Assembly (NCBI RefSeq): GCF_020410745.1
Contig: NZ_CP084528.1
Span: 186,001-250,000 of the forward strand
DNA length: 64,000 nucleotides
Source of the DNA: Kaistella polysaccharea
Lineage (GTDB): Bacteria; Bacteroidota; Bacteroidia; Flavobacteriales; Weeksellaceae
Reading direction: 5' to 3'
Each line of letters opens with the position of its first letter. Position 1 is the stretch's first letter. This document shows, in pieces, positions 45,036-53,826 of the stretch. The notes beneath the pieces are model-generated. The model searched no databases, was not told the DNA's origin, and worked only from the letters and a program-made list of their open reading frames with translations. The position numbers and the translations under genes were made by a program.

Positions 45036-46955
45036 CTAAATTTTTGCTTCTTTTTTGAAGTAGTTGATAAAGTCCTCAACGCTCATGGCTCCTAAATCGC
45101 CTTCACCTCTTCGTCTGACAGAAACAGTGCCGTTAAGTTCTTCACTTTCACCAACGATAAGCATGAAAGGCAGTTTGTTTATTTCTGCGTCCCGGATTTT
45201 TTTACCCGTTTTCTCGTTGCGTTCGTCAATCAATCCACAAATATCGTGATTTTCCAGCAATTGTGAAACTTTTTTTGCATAATCCACATATTTTTCGCTG
45301 ATCGGTAAAATGGTAAACTGATCAGGAGCCAACCAAAGCGGGAAATCTCCTGCAGTATTCTCCAGAAGTATGGCAATAAATCGTTCCATGGAACCAAAAG
45401 GTGCTCTGTGAATCATGACAGGACGATGTTTCTCATTATCGCTGCCGTTGTACCATAAATCAAATCTTTCCGGTAAATTATAATCCACCTGAATAGTTCC
45501 TAACTGCCATTTTCGACCCAAGGCATCTTTCACCATAAAGTCTAGTTTCGGGCCGTAGAAAGCTGCTTCGCCTGTTTCGATTACATAGTTTAAGCCTTTC
45601 TTTTGAGCGGCCTGAATAATAGCATCTTCGGCTTTTTTCCAGTTCTCATCAGAGCCGATATATTTTTCTTTGTTCTCTGGATCTCTCAAGGAAACCTGAG
45701 TTACAAAATCTTCAAATCCTAAGGATTTAAAAACGTAAAGCGTTAAATCTATTACATTTTCAAATTCCGCCATCAATTGATCTGGTGTACAGAAAATGTG
45801 TGCGTCATCTTGTGTAAAACCGCGAACTCTGGTCAAGCCATGAAGTTCTCCAGACTGTTCATATCTGTAAACTGTTCCAAATTCTGCAAAGCGTTTTGGT
45901 AAATCTTTGTAAGACCATTGTCCAACTTTGTAAATTTCGCAGTGATGCGGGCAGTTCATGGGTTTTAACATAAACTCTTCACCTTCGTTTGGAGTCTTGA
46001 TGGGTTGAAAACTATCAGCTCCATATTTATCCCAGTGTCCTGAAGTTACATATAATTCTTTCGCTCCAATATGTGGAGTCATCACAAATTCGTAACCTGA
46101 TTTCTTCTGCGCCGCAGAGAGAAATTCTTCTAATTTTTTCCGTAAAGCAGTTCCTTTTGGAAGCCACAAAGGTAGACCTGCGCCTACTTTGTCAGAGAAA
46201 GCAAAAATGCCGAGTTCTTTGCCTAATTTTCTGTGGTCGCGTCTTTTGGCTTCTTCTAAACGCTCTAAATATTCGGTTAAATCTTTTTGTTTAGGAAAAG
46301 TAATTCCGTAAACCCTTGTTAATTGTTTGTTTTTTTCGTCACCGCGCCAGTAAGCGCCCGCAGCGTTTAATACTTTTACTGCTTTTACTATTCCAGTGGC
46401 GGGAATGTGACCACCGCGACACAAATCTGTAAAATTATCGTGTGTACAGAAAGTTATTTCGCCATCGTTTAGATTGGTGATTAATTCTGTTTTATACGGA
46501 TTGTCGGCATATTCTTTCAAAGCGTCTGCTTTTGAAACGGCATACAAACTGAAAGTTGAATTCTTCTTCGCGTTTTCGAGCATTTTTTTCTCGATTTTCT
46601 CGAAGTCTTTTTCCGATAAAGTTTCGTCGCCGAAATCTACATCGTAATAGAAACCTTGCGCAATTGCGGGTCCAATAGTCAGTTTTGCCTCCGGATAAAA
46701 TTCCATAATTGCTTGCGCCAAAAGGTGAGCGGAGGAATGCCAAAATGCTTTTTTACCTAAATCATCATTCCACGTAAGAAGTTGAATTGTAGAATCGGTA
46801 GATATTGGCGTGGTGATTTCAACCTGCGTACCATTTACCATTGCGGAAATCGTATTTCTGGCCAAACCTTCGCTAATTGATTTTGCTACATCGAGCGGAG
46901 TTACCGCGCTTTCAAATTCTTTGATGCTTCCATCGGGAAGAGTAATTTTTATCAT
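45036..46955 (-). CDS. thrS: Threonyl-tRNA synthetase
   Basis: Class II synthetase of 639 residues from ATG 46955 (longer frame to 46988 rejected). Domains in order: TGS (about 1-60), editing domain with [11 protein letters not shown] and the zinc-type HxxxH plus Cys/His, catalytic core with [25 protein letters not shown] and [11 protein letters not shown], and the anticodon-binding domain. It lies directly upstream of infC, the usual order. Confidence 0.97.
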   Translation of the reverse strand: MIKITLPDGSIKEFESAVTPLDVAKSISEGLARNTISAMVNGTQVEITTPISTDSTIQLLTWNDDLGKKAFWHSSAHLLAQAIMEFYPEAKLTIGPAIAQGFYYDVDFGDETLSEKDFEKIEKKMLENAKKNSTFSLYAVSKADALKEYADNPYKTELITNLNDGEITFCTHDNFTDLCRGGHIPATGIVKAVKVLNAAGAYWRGDEKNKQLTRVYGITFPKQKDLTEYLERLEEAKRRDHRKLGKELGIFAFSDKVGAGLPLWLPKGTALRKKLEEFLSAAQKKSGYEFVMTPHIGAKELYVTSGHWDKYGADSFQPIKTPNEGEEFMLKPMNCPHHCEIYKVGQWSYKDLPKRFAEFGTVYRYEQSGELHGLTRVRGFTQDDAHIFCTPDQLMAEFENVIDLTLYVFKSLGFEDFVTQVSLRDPENKEKYIGSDENWKKAEDAIIQAAQKKGLNYVIETGEAAFYGPKLDFMVKDALGRKWQLGTIQVDYNLPERFDLWYNGSDNEKHRPVMIHRAPFGSMERFIAILLENTAGDFPLWLAPDQFTILPISEKYVDYAKKVSQLLENHDICGLIDERNEKTGKKIRDAEINKLPFMLIVGESEELNGTVSVRRRGEGDLGAMSVEDFINYFKKEAKI

Positions 46956-46977
46956 TATGAATACAAAATTTAAGTTG

Positions 46978-46985
46978 CAAAAATA
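46978..46985 (-). promoter_or_regulatory. -7 element TATTTTTG upstream of thrS
   Basis: Exact TAnnTTTG on the minus strand, 22 bp before the ATG at 46955; a short leader would result. Confidence 0.45.
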
Positions 46986-47050
46986 CAAATTTTCTGTGAG
47001 TAATATCGAGGGTGATTTCCACCTTGTTTAAGAAGCGGGAAATTATATTT

Positions 47051-47120
47051 TAGTCCCGATTGAACGGCATGTTTGAGCTCTCCCGATTTATCGGGAAGCG
47101 AGTAGTGAAAGCGGGTTTGC
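47051..47120. repeat. Structured dispersed repeat, copy D
   Basis: TAGTCCCGATTGAACGGCAT (47051-47070) and AGTAGTGAAAGCGGG (47101-47115) flank a small hairpin (47081-47087 / 47090-47096). The arms resemble the complement of copy A's arms (TAGCCCCGGTTG..., ...GCGGAAAACGGG), so this appears to be another, shorter member of the same family. Confidence 0.5.
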
Positions 47121-47207
47121 TTTTTGGACCGTGCAAAATTTTCGGACTTCTAAAAATAATGGCCTCAAAAAAATTTGAAGCCATTAATAATGAATATTTA
47201 TAAAGTC

Positions 47208-47732
47208 CTAATTTTCTGATCCCTGAGAATCCATGTCGTTTTCCATTCCATTATCTTTTACATTGTAAAACCGCTCTTCATTGGTAAAATAAAGATTATT
47301 TTTGGCTTTACTGATAATTCGCGCGCGTTTCTCCTCACTTAAATCTGTGGACTTCGTGGTCTTATGCGTACCTTCATAACGGTCTTTCGTAAAATCATTT
47401 ACGTTGATCGCACCTTCGGCATTCATAATATCCCGTGCTTTTTCTGCCTGGCTCATATCGTCGGCATATACGGTTACCAGATTAGATTTTGTTCCAGCAT
47501 AGCTGTATTTATTTTTTTCATCTTCATCATCGCCGAAGAGCCAGTTCCAAAACCCAGAAGTTTTCTCATCTTCATCGAATTGATAGTTGGCAGAAGTTTT
47601 ATCGTAATCTCCAGTGGTAGAATAGCGGGAAACTTTGTAATCATCTTTCGAGAAACCTGAATGGTCTAATTGATTTGCAGCTTTATCTGCATCTTCATTG
47701 GTTGGGAACATTCCCACAACGGTGTACGACAT
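47208..47732 (-). CDS. General stress protein (YflT-like), acidic
   Basis: A 174-residue, very acidic, soluble protein. The N-terminus MSYTVVGMFPTNEDADKAANQLDHSGF is the YflT/general stress pattern (small ferredoxin-like fold), followed by an Asp/Glu/Lys-rich linker FGDDEDEK and a second half LVTVYADDMSQAEKARDIMNAEGAINV. Relatives are induced by heat, salt or starvation. Its paralogue is encoded upstream at 48057-48422. A hairpin with one mismatch (47158-47169 / 47174-47185) lies downstream. Confidence 0.8.
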   Translation of the reverse strand: MSYTVVGMFPTNEDADKAANQLDHSGFSKDDYKVSRYSTTGDYDKTSANYQFDEDEKTSGFWNWLFGDDEDEKNKYSYAGTKSNLVTVYADDMSQAEKARDIMNAEGAINVNDFTKDRYEGTHKTTKSTDLSEEKRARIISKAKNNLYFTNEERFYNVKDNGMENDMDSQGSEN

Positions 47733-48056
47733 AATTTTAATTTTAAATGTTTAATAAATTGTGATTTGGCTGGTTAACTTCCATCAAAAATCATGACAAC
47801 GAGGGCGTATTTCACAAAATTTAGAAATCTTTAACACCAATAATTTTCGTGAGAGAATGGTTTATCTTTATAATATAGATAGGAAGATTTATAAATCTAC
47901 ACTGTAATAAAACGGATGATGCCACGAATCAAGCGCAACAAATTATATTACTTTACAAAATTACCGCAACCTCTTGGTGTCCGCGAGGTGTTTAGACGAT
48001 ACAGCAAAGAGCTCAATTTAATGACAAAAAATAGTTATTTTCCAGCTCAAAATATC

Positions 48057-48422
48057 TTAGCCTGTCGTCCTTATATTAGTAAACCGGGATTTCTTATTTG
48101 TTTTTGGGTGCGCAGAATAGGGGAGAAGAAGCATTGTCGTTGTCGAAATAATTGTTCGAAGTTTTAGTCCTTCTGCTTTTAACCGAATTGCGCCTGCTTT
48201 CAATAGAATATTTTTTGCTTGATGCGCTCGGTTGATGTTCGGCGTATAAACGTCTACTTTGGTTTTTTCAACAAAATGATCTTCTGAAAGTACTTCAGGG
48301 CGCACGTTTGCATTTTGTGTATATCCGAGAAATTCCTGAATGAAACCGCAGGATTCTAACTGATTTGAGGCCGAAATCGCATCGTGTTCCGTTTCAAAAA
48401 TTCCGGCAATAGTATAAGTCAT
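48057..48422 (-). CDS. Paralogous general stress protein, probable frameshift near the 3' end
   Basis: A 121-residue frame whose first ~82 residues match the protein at 47208-47732 in layout (MTYTIAGIFETEHDAISASNQLESCGF, then VDVYTPNINRAHQAKNILLKAGAI). From about codon 83 the reading frame turns hydrophobic and basic. A one-base shift at the AAAA near 48180 gives a hydrophilic tail (TKTSNNYFDNDNASS) that stops at 48094-48096. The shifted tail looks more like the family, so the annotated C-terminus may be wrong or the gene mutated. Confidence 0.65.
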   Translation of the reverse strand: MTYTIAGIFETEHDAISASNQLESCGFIQEFLGYTQNANVRPEVLSEDHFVEKTKVDVYTPNINRAHQAKNILLKAGAIRLKAEGLKLRTIISTTTMLLLPYSAHPKTNKKSRFTNIRTTG

Positions 48423-48533
48423 GATTTTGGGTGTTTAATTCGAAAATTAGAATGGTTTGCATAGGAGATGCAAATGTTGTGACTTTCGTGACCTTTTTGC
48501 AAACTTTAATTTTTTTTAACAGTTCACAAAAAA

Positions 48534-48553
48534 AGCGAAAATTAATTTTCGCT
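48534..48553 (-). terminator. Terminator after the 62-residue hypothetical gene
   Basis: A 20-bp perfect palindrome AGCGAAAATTAATTTTCGCT followed, on the minus strand, by seven T. Confidence 0.75.
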
Positions 48554-48730
48554 GTTATGATCGGTGTTATCTGTCTTACCTTCGGGGTTGAGTTTGGAAC
48601 TTTCTTTAACTTCCTTCTTCATCGTTTTCTCTGATTTTACTTTTTCGGAAGCTGCAGGAACATTTGGGAAGTCCTGATTTTGTTTGATGACTTCTGCTTC
48701 TTCTGTTTTTTTATTCTTTTCGTTATGCAT
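48542..48730 (-). CDS. Small hydrophilic protein of unknown function
   Basis: A 62-residue frame rich in Lys, Glu, Asn and Ser, with no hydrophobic segment: probably disordered. It has an ATG start, lies 11 bp after the DUF4230 gene on the same strand and ends inside a strong terminator, which supports a real gene. No family recognised. Confidence 0.6.
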   Translation of the reverse strand: MHNEKNKKTEEAEVIKQNQDFPNVPAASEKVKSEKTMKKEVKESSKLNPEGKTDNTDHNSEN

Positions 48731-48741
48731 GATTTGTTTTT

Positions 48742-49356
48742 TTAAATTTTGGTGAGGTCGAGTTGACCGGTTTGGTCTTCGATGGTGTAATTCAAAGCCT
48801 TTGCCAAAACAAAGATTTGTTCTAAATTTTCTAAAAGTTGCTTTCGCCCTTCATTTCTCAACCGATTTTGATTTACAGTTTTGTAGGCATTTTCCTTTGC
48901 GGTTTTTGTCACTTTCTGAAAGTCCTTGTCCGTAAATCGGTCGAAGAATGAATCGTCCATCGACTGAATTTCTACGCTGGGAATAATTCGAATATCTGCA
49001 TTTGGAAGTTCCTGAATAATTAATTTTTTATTAATAGAATCTACCTTCACTTTCATTTTACTTAAATCGTAAGAAACCTGGGCATTTGTCTTCGTAAAAG
49101 TAATGAGTTCTTTTTCTGCCGAAGGAAATAACGAACTTCCAAGAATCTGCGACGTAATTTTTGTCTTCTGCATGCTGGAAAAATCTTGTTCCATGACGAC
49201 CATTTTATTCATTTTCCGAATTTGATTCGTAATAATATAATAATCGCTTTGTACTTTGTCCTCGACTTTTTTAGTCAATGCATTCCACATTAGAAAGAGA
49301 AGCAGCATCAATGCGGCGCCTCCGATGAAGTAGAATAGGGGCTGGTTTTTTTTCAA
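48742..49356 (-). CDS. DUF4230 domain-containing membrane-anchored protein
   Basis: A 204-residue protein with one N-terminal membrane helix (about residues 8-25) and a periplasmic domain that matches DUF4230 (QIRKMNKMVVMEQDFSSM). Function unknown. Start is TTG at 49356, one base after the stop of the thioredoxin-like gene; no ATG lies before the membrane helix, so translation is probably coupled. Confidence 0.78.
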   Translation of the reverse strand: MKKNQPLFYFIGGAALMLLLFLMWNALTKKVEDKVQSDYYIITNQIRKMNKMVVMEQDFSSMQKTKITSQILGSSLFPSAEKELITFTKTNAQVSYDLSKMKVKVDSINKKLIIQELPNADIRIIPSVEIQSMDDSFFDRFTDKDFQKVTKTAKENAYKTVNQNRLRNEGRKQLLENLEQIFVLAKALNYTIEDQTGQLDLTKI

Positions 49357-49357
49357 T

Positions 49358-49918
49358 TTATTTTAGAATATCTTTTAGAGAAGAATTGTCTTTTTTAATA
49401 ATTTCGAGTAAATCTCTTTCGAGATAACCTGAAGTAGGACTTTCAATAATCCGACCAATTTCTTTTCCGTATTTCTGAACGATAATGGTAGGAACTCTCC
49501 GAATATTATAAGGTCCTTCTTCGCCACCTGGCGCTTCGTATTTTCTATTGACCGCGATCATAGTTAGTTTTGCATCAGGAAAATTGGTCGCTTCCAAAAT
49601 CTTAAAAAAGCGTGGAACTTCGCGGTGGCTGTCGCTACACCAAGTTCCCATGACAAGAATGAGATTATAAGAATTTAGCTTTTCTTTTTTCAATTCTGCA
49701 ACTGATTTTTCGTCAAGTGTGTATTCATCGTGCTCTGACACATACCATTGGCTGTAAGGTTCTTTTAATAATTGATCTTTTGATTGATGTCCTAAAAGCA
49801 TTTTTCCGTCGTTTGTTGTTTCTACTTCACGATTGATGACCACTTTCTGCGATTCGCAAGATTGAAGGGTTAAAAATAAAGTAGCGGTGGTTAATATAAA
49901 TTTCGTTAAATTTTTCAT
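49358..49918 (-). CDS. Thioredoxin-like lipoprotein with WCSDS motif
   Basis: A 186-residue protein with a lipobox (FLTLQSC) and a thioredoxin fold: GTWCSDS in place of WCxxC and the cis-Pro in RVPTII. Only the first Cys is kept, so it cannot be a classical dithiol oxidoreductase; a monothiol, chaperone or binding role is possible. Followed by a DUF4230 gene with 1-bp spacing. Confidence 0.8.
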   Translation of the reverse strand: MKNLTKFILTTATLFLTLQSCESQKVVINREVETTNDGKMLLGHQSKDQLLKEPYSQWYVSEHDEYTLDEKSVAELKKEKLNSYNLILVMGTWCSDSHREVPRFFKILEATNFPDAKLTMIAVNRKYEAPGGEEGPYNIRRVPTIIVQKYGKEIGRIIESPTSGYLERDLLEIIKKDNSSLKDILK

Positions 49919-49954
49919 TGATCGGGTAACTGTATAATTTGAAGCAGGTATTTA

Positions 49955-50422
49955 TTAATTTTCTAAGATAGACGTTAAATCTGCTGGTGAATAATATTTA
50001 TTTTTCAGCACTTTATGATCAGAAGCCCGGTGAACATTAATTTTTTCTCCAGATTCCTGAGAGTAAGCATCTTCTCCTTTTTCATTGTAAAATGAAATCG
50101 TTTCGTCAGCTTCCGATTGTGAATTACAAGCTTTTGACATGTTTGAACGGTGAACTTCGTTAAAAAGAGAAACAAATTTTTCACCTAAACCAAATTCCAG
50201 AACTGCACCGCTTAGAACATATTGTAAGTCACACAGCGCATCTGCAATTTCTACCATATCATGATCAGCAATGGCGTCTTTTAACTCGTTTAATTCTTCC
50301 TGCAAAAGAGAGATTCTTAATGTACATCGCTCTGCACTCGGGATTGTGGGTGTTTCTAAAACAGGAGCGTTGAAAGTACGATGAAATTCGGCTACTTGAT
50401 TCAATGAATCTATTTTTTCCAT
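49955..50422 (-). CDS. MazG-like nucleoside triphosphate pyrophosphohydrolase
   Basis: A 155-residue all-alpha NTP-PPase. The metal motif is LQEELNELKDAI followed by EIADALCDLQYV (ExxE...ExxD). Relatives remove non-canonical nucleotides or act in phosphoribosyl-ATP hydrolysis; since hisIE already carries that activity here, a housecleaning role is more likely. Separated from the upstream acyl-CoA dehydrogenase gene by a terminator. Confidence 0.82.
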   Translation of the reverse strand: MEKIDSLNQVAEFHRTFNAPVLETPTIPSAERCTLRISLLQEELNELKDAIADHDMVEIADALCDLQYVLSGAVLEFGLGEKFVSLFNEVHRSNMSKACNSQSEADETISFYNEKGEDAYSQESGEKINVHRASDHKVLKNKYYSPADLTSILEN

Positions 50423-50554
50423 TCAGTTTTAAATTTAAACAAATATAAACATTCACATTAATAAACATAAAAACTGAACTTTATATTTGAAAGCTTAATA
50501 AGTCAATCAGTATTCCATTCTAGATGGTCAGTTTTGAAAAATTAAAAAGACAAC

Positions 50555-50581
50555 AAAAAAGCACCGATAAATCGATGCTTT
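50555..50581 (-). terminator. Terminator after the acyl-CoA dehydrogenase gene
   Basis: Stem AAAGCA (50558-50563) / TGCTTT (50576-50581) with inner CGAT/ATCG and one mismatch; six T follow on the minus strand. Confidence 0.75.
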
Positions 50582-50601
50582 GTGTATGTTAAATAAAGAA
50601 A

Positions 50602-51741
50602 TTATTTAGAAATTTCTCTACCGATAACAAGTCTTTGAATTTCAGAAGTTCCCTCTCCAATTGTACATAATTTTGAGTCTCTGTAATATTTCTCAGCGGG
50701 GAAATCTTTGGTGTAGCCATATCCTCCGAATATTTGCACCGCATTGTTCGCAATTCTTACGCAAGCTTCCGATGCATATAATTTTGCCATTGCACCTTCT
50801 TTGGTCATCGGCTGTTTTGCGTTTTTAAGATTTGAAGCTCTTTGAATTAAAAGTTCTGCTGCATCAATTTCTGTAGCCATATCGGCAAGCATAAAATTAA
50901 TGGCCTGGAACTGATTAATGGCTTTGCCAAATTGATGTCTCTCTAATGAATATTTCAAAGCAGCTTTATAGGCGCCTTTCGCAATTCCTAAACTTAAAGC
51001 AGCAATAGAAATTCTGCCACCATCTAAGATTTTCATGGCTTGCTTGAAACCTGAACCTACTTCTCCTAAACGATTTGCATCTGAAACCCGAACATTGTCG
51101 AAGATTAGTTCTGCAGTTTCTGAGGCACGCATTCCTAATTTATTTTCTTTTTTCCCGGAAGTAAATCCTGCCATTCCTTTTTCTAAAACAAAAGCAGTGG
51201 AATTATTTCTTGCACCAATTTCTCCCGTTCTTGTCATCACCACGGCAATATCGCCAGAAATAGCGTGAGTAATAAAGTTTTTTGCACCATTGATGATCCA
51301 ATCTTCGCCATCTTTAACCGCAGTCGTACTCATACCGCCAGAATCAGAACCCGTGTTGTGCTCAGTTAAACCCCAAGCACCAATTACTTTACCTGATGCT
51401 AATTGTGGTAACCACTTGTGTCTTTGCTCTTCATTACCAAATTCATAAATATGATTTGTACAAAGTGAATTATGTGCTGCGACAGAAAGACCGATTGAAG
51501 GATCAACCTGCGAAATTTCATCTAATATAGTTACGTATTCATGATAGCCTAAACCGGAACCACCATACTCTTCAGGCACTACAATTCCCATAAAACCCAT
51601 GTCACCCAACTGGTGAAATAAGTCGACAGGAAAGGTTTGGCTTTCATCCCATTCCATAATATTAGGACGGATATTTTTTTCTGCAAAATCCCTTGCGGTT
51701 TCTGCAATCATATTAAGGTTTTGAGTAGTCTCGCTGTTCAT
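50602..51741 (-). CDS. Acyl-CoA dehydrogenase
   Basis: A 379-residue flavoenzyme that forms trans-2-enoyl-CoA in fatty acid or branched-chain amino acid breakdown. Visible: GLSVAAHNSLC, the FAD motifs GAWGLTEHNTGSD and WIINGAKNFITHA, and QIFGGYGYTKDFPAEKYYRDSK followed by IGEGTSEIQ, which carries the catalytic region. Short-chain/isovaleryl-type length. Chain-length preference cannot be set from sequence. Confidence 0.93.
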   Translation of the reverse strand: MNSETTQNLNMIAETARDFAEKNIRPNIMEWDESQTFPVDLFHQLGDMGFMGIVVPEEYGGSGLGYHEYVTILDEISQVDPSIGLSVAAHNSLCTNHIYEFGNEEQRHKWLPQLASGKVIGAWGLTEHNTGSDSGGMSTTAVKDGEDWIINGAKNFITHAISGDIAVVMTRTGEIGARNNSTAFVLEKGMAGFTSGKKENKLGMRASETAELIFDNVRVSDANRLGEVGSGFKQAMKILDGGRISIAALSLGIAKGAYKAALKYSLERHQFGKAINQFQAINFMLADMATEIDAAELLIQRASNLKNAKQPMTKEGAMAKLYASEACVRIANNAVQIFGGYGYTKDFPAEKYYRDSKLCTIGEGTSEIQRLVIGREISK

Positions 51742-51892
51742 AAATTATATTTGTTCCAAAGATAAAGAAAATGAACAAATCGATAAAATATTTTGGTAAA
51801 TCAATGTAATTGCTTTCTTCAATAGTTTAAAATGGTAATTATCTTACTGAAAGTTATCTACTATTTTGGTAAGATTTAATAAACATTATCTT

Positions 51893-51900
51893 TAATTTTG
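51893..51900 (+). promoter_or_regulatory. -7 element TAATTTTG upstream of the endonuclease I gene
   Basis: Exact TAnnTTTG, 14 bp before the ATG. TTTG at 51865-51868 could be the -33 element but is 24 bp away. Confidence 0.42.
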
Positions 51901-51914
51901 TTTAAAATTAAGAT

Positions 51915-53783
51915 ATGAATAGATTTTTATTTGCTCTTGTATTTATTCCAACCATTTTATTTTCTCAGGCTCCCGATGGTTATTATGCAGGAACTGAACT
52001 TCTATCTGGATATACTCTTAAATCGAAACTTCATGATATTATTTCTAAAAAAAATATCACCTGGCATTACGGAGATTTACCAAGTTTCTACGCTCAAACT
52101 GACATCGATCATCACTACGATTACGATGCTTCTAATAGGATTTACTTACTGGATCTTTACAGCAATAATCCGACGGGAACCACCGCCTATCATTACACGG
52201 TTGATCAACTGATAAGTTCTGCTTCTGGGGAAGGACAAGGTTACAATCGCGAACATATGATGCCGCAAAGTACTTTCTACAGTAATTATCCCATGTATTC
52301 CGATTTATATTTTGTGATTCCTACGGATGCAAAAATTAATCAGCTTCGCAGTAATTTCCCTTATGGAATTGCGGGAAGTACATTATATTATACGTTCACA
52401 AACGGATCTAAAATCGCAAACAACGCAACGCCAAGCTCTGGTTACACAGGAAGAGTATATGAACCAGTTGATGAATTCAAAGGTGATATTGCCCGAAGTT
52501 TGCTCTATTTTTCTGTGCGGTATGAAGGAAAATTAGGCTCGTTCAAATTTTATAATGGTAGTTCCCCCGCAAATGATACCAGTCCTTTGGATGGAACCGA
52601 AGAAAAAGCTTTTGAAGATTGGTATATCAATATGCTTTTGAAATGGAGTAAAGAGGATCCTGTTTCCCCGCGGGAAATCGAGCGAAATAACAGTGTTTTT
52701 TTGATCCAGAAAAACAGGAACCCATTTATCGATCATCCGGAATGGGTTGATTTGATATGGACTCAAACTTCTTCTGTAACTGCACCAGAAACTCCTGCTG
52801 AACTGAAAGTGGAGAAAACAAGCGCTTATTTTGTAACATTAAATTGGTCAACTTCTAGTGATCAAAACATATTGGGTTATTCTATTTATCAAAACGGAGT
52901 TTTAATAGGGAAAACCAAAGAAAATAATTTTGCTGCAGACCATTTGAACCCTTCAACAGCGTATCAATTTACGGTAAGATCTTATAACAGAAATTATGTA
53001 GAATCGATGGATAGTGAATTAATTAATGTTACAACCCTCGAAAATGATACGTATGCAAAAGATCTCTTCATCACAAAATATCTCGAAGGAACGGAACGCA
53101 ACAACGCGCTGGAAATTACTAATAAAACGGGACACCCAGTAAATCTCAATAAGTATCGATTAAGTATACAATTTTATAGCGGCAGTAATTATTATTTTCC
53201 GGCGCCTTATGAACTGGAAGGAATTGTTGCAGATAATGAAATATTTGTGATTCTGAATCCCAATTCAAATTTTTCCTGCGTGACGAATGAAGATGCAAAA
53301 TTTGTATCTGCTGCGCCACAAATGACTTTTAATGGGAGCAATTATTTGGAACTTCGGTATAACTCAACCACCATTGATGCTATGGGAAGCCGGGATCTAG
53401 ACAATAGACCAACTCTAGAAGATACCTCCTTATACCGACTTTCCACTGTGAATGATCCCAATTCTACTTTTACGCTGTCAGAATGGACCGCTTTTCCCGT
53501 AGATTATTGCGAGCAATTGGGAGTTCTGGGTGTAAAAGGTATTATTTCTGGTTCGAATTCTGAGATATATGTTTATCCAAATCCTGTAAAAAATATGTTA
53601 TCTATAAAAGGACCGGCGTTGTATCAAATTAAAAATGCTGTCATTTTTGATATTTCGGGCAAACAGATTTTGAAAATAGCGGAACCTTTTAAAACTGGTA
53701 ATTCTATAAATGTCGAAAAACTATCGCCCGGAGTGTTTTTTTTACAAGTTGATAATCAAACATTAAAATTTATTAAAGAGTAG
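51915..53783 (+). CDS. Secreted endonuclease I with FnIII, lamin-tail and T9SS sorting domains
   Basis: A 622-residue extracellular nuclease predicted to cut DNA for nutrition or biofilm turnover. Order: signal peptide (LFALVFIPTILFSQ, about 1-18); endonuclease I domain (about 30-285) with the metal motif NREHMMPQSTF, catalytic H114; fibronectin type III domain (about 290-375); a lamin-tail-like domain (about 380-500, EITNKTGHPVNLNKYRLSI); type A sorting domain from VYPNPVKN to KFIKE. Mosaic layout is typical of flavobacterial T9SS nucleases. It converges on the HhH gene. Confidence 0.9.
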   Translation: MNRFLFALVFIPTILFSQAPDGYYAGTELLSGYTLKSKLHDIISKKNITWHYGDLPSFYAQTDIDHHYDYDASNRIYLLDLYSNNPTGTTAYHYTVDQLISSASGEGQGYNREHMMPQSTFYSNYPMYSDLYFVIPTDAKINQLRSNFPYGIAGSTLYYTFTNGSKIANNATPSSGYTGRVYEPVDEFKGDIARSLLYFSVRYEGKLGSFKFYNGSSPANDTSPLDGTEEKAFEDWYINMLLKWSKEDPVSPREIERNNSVFLIQKNRNPFIDHPEWVDLIWTQTSSVTAPETPAELKVEKTSAYFVTLNWSTSSDQNILGYSIYQNGVLIGKTKENNFAADHLNPSTAYQFTVRSYNRNYVESMDSELINVTTLENDTYAKDLFITKYLEGTERNNALEITNKTGHPVNLNKYRLSIQFYSGSNYYFPAPYELEGIVADNEIFVILNPNSNFSCVTNEDAKFVSAAPQMTFNGSNYLELRYNSTTIDAMGSRDLDNRPTLEDTSLYRLSTVNDPNSTFTLSEWTAFPVDYCEQLGVLGVKGIISGSNSEIYVYPNPVKNMLSIKGPALYQIKNAVIFDISGKQILKIAEPFKTGNSINVEKLSPGVFFLQVDNQTLKFIKE

Positions 53784-53826
53784 AAATGTGAACATCAGCA
53801 AGAATTTGAGGCTTCGAAAAGTACTT

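Noticed and set aside
47916-48167. An 83-codon plus-strand frame
   Set aside because: It overlaps the stress-protein gene on the other strand and shows no recognisable protein character.
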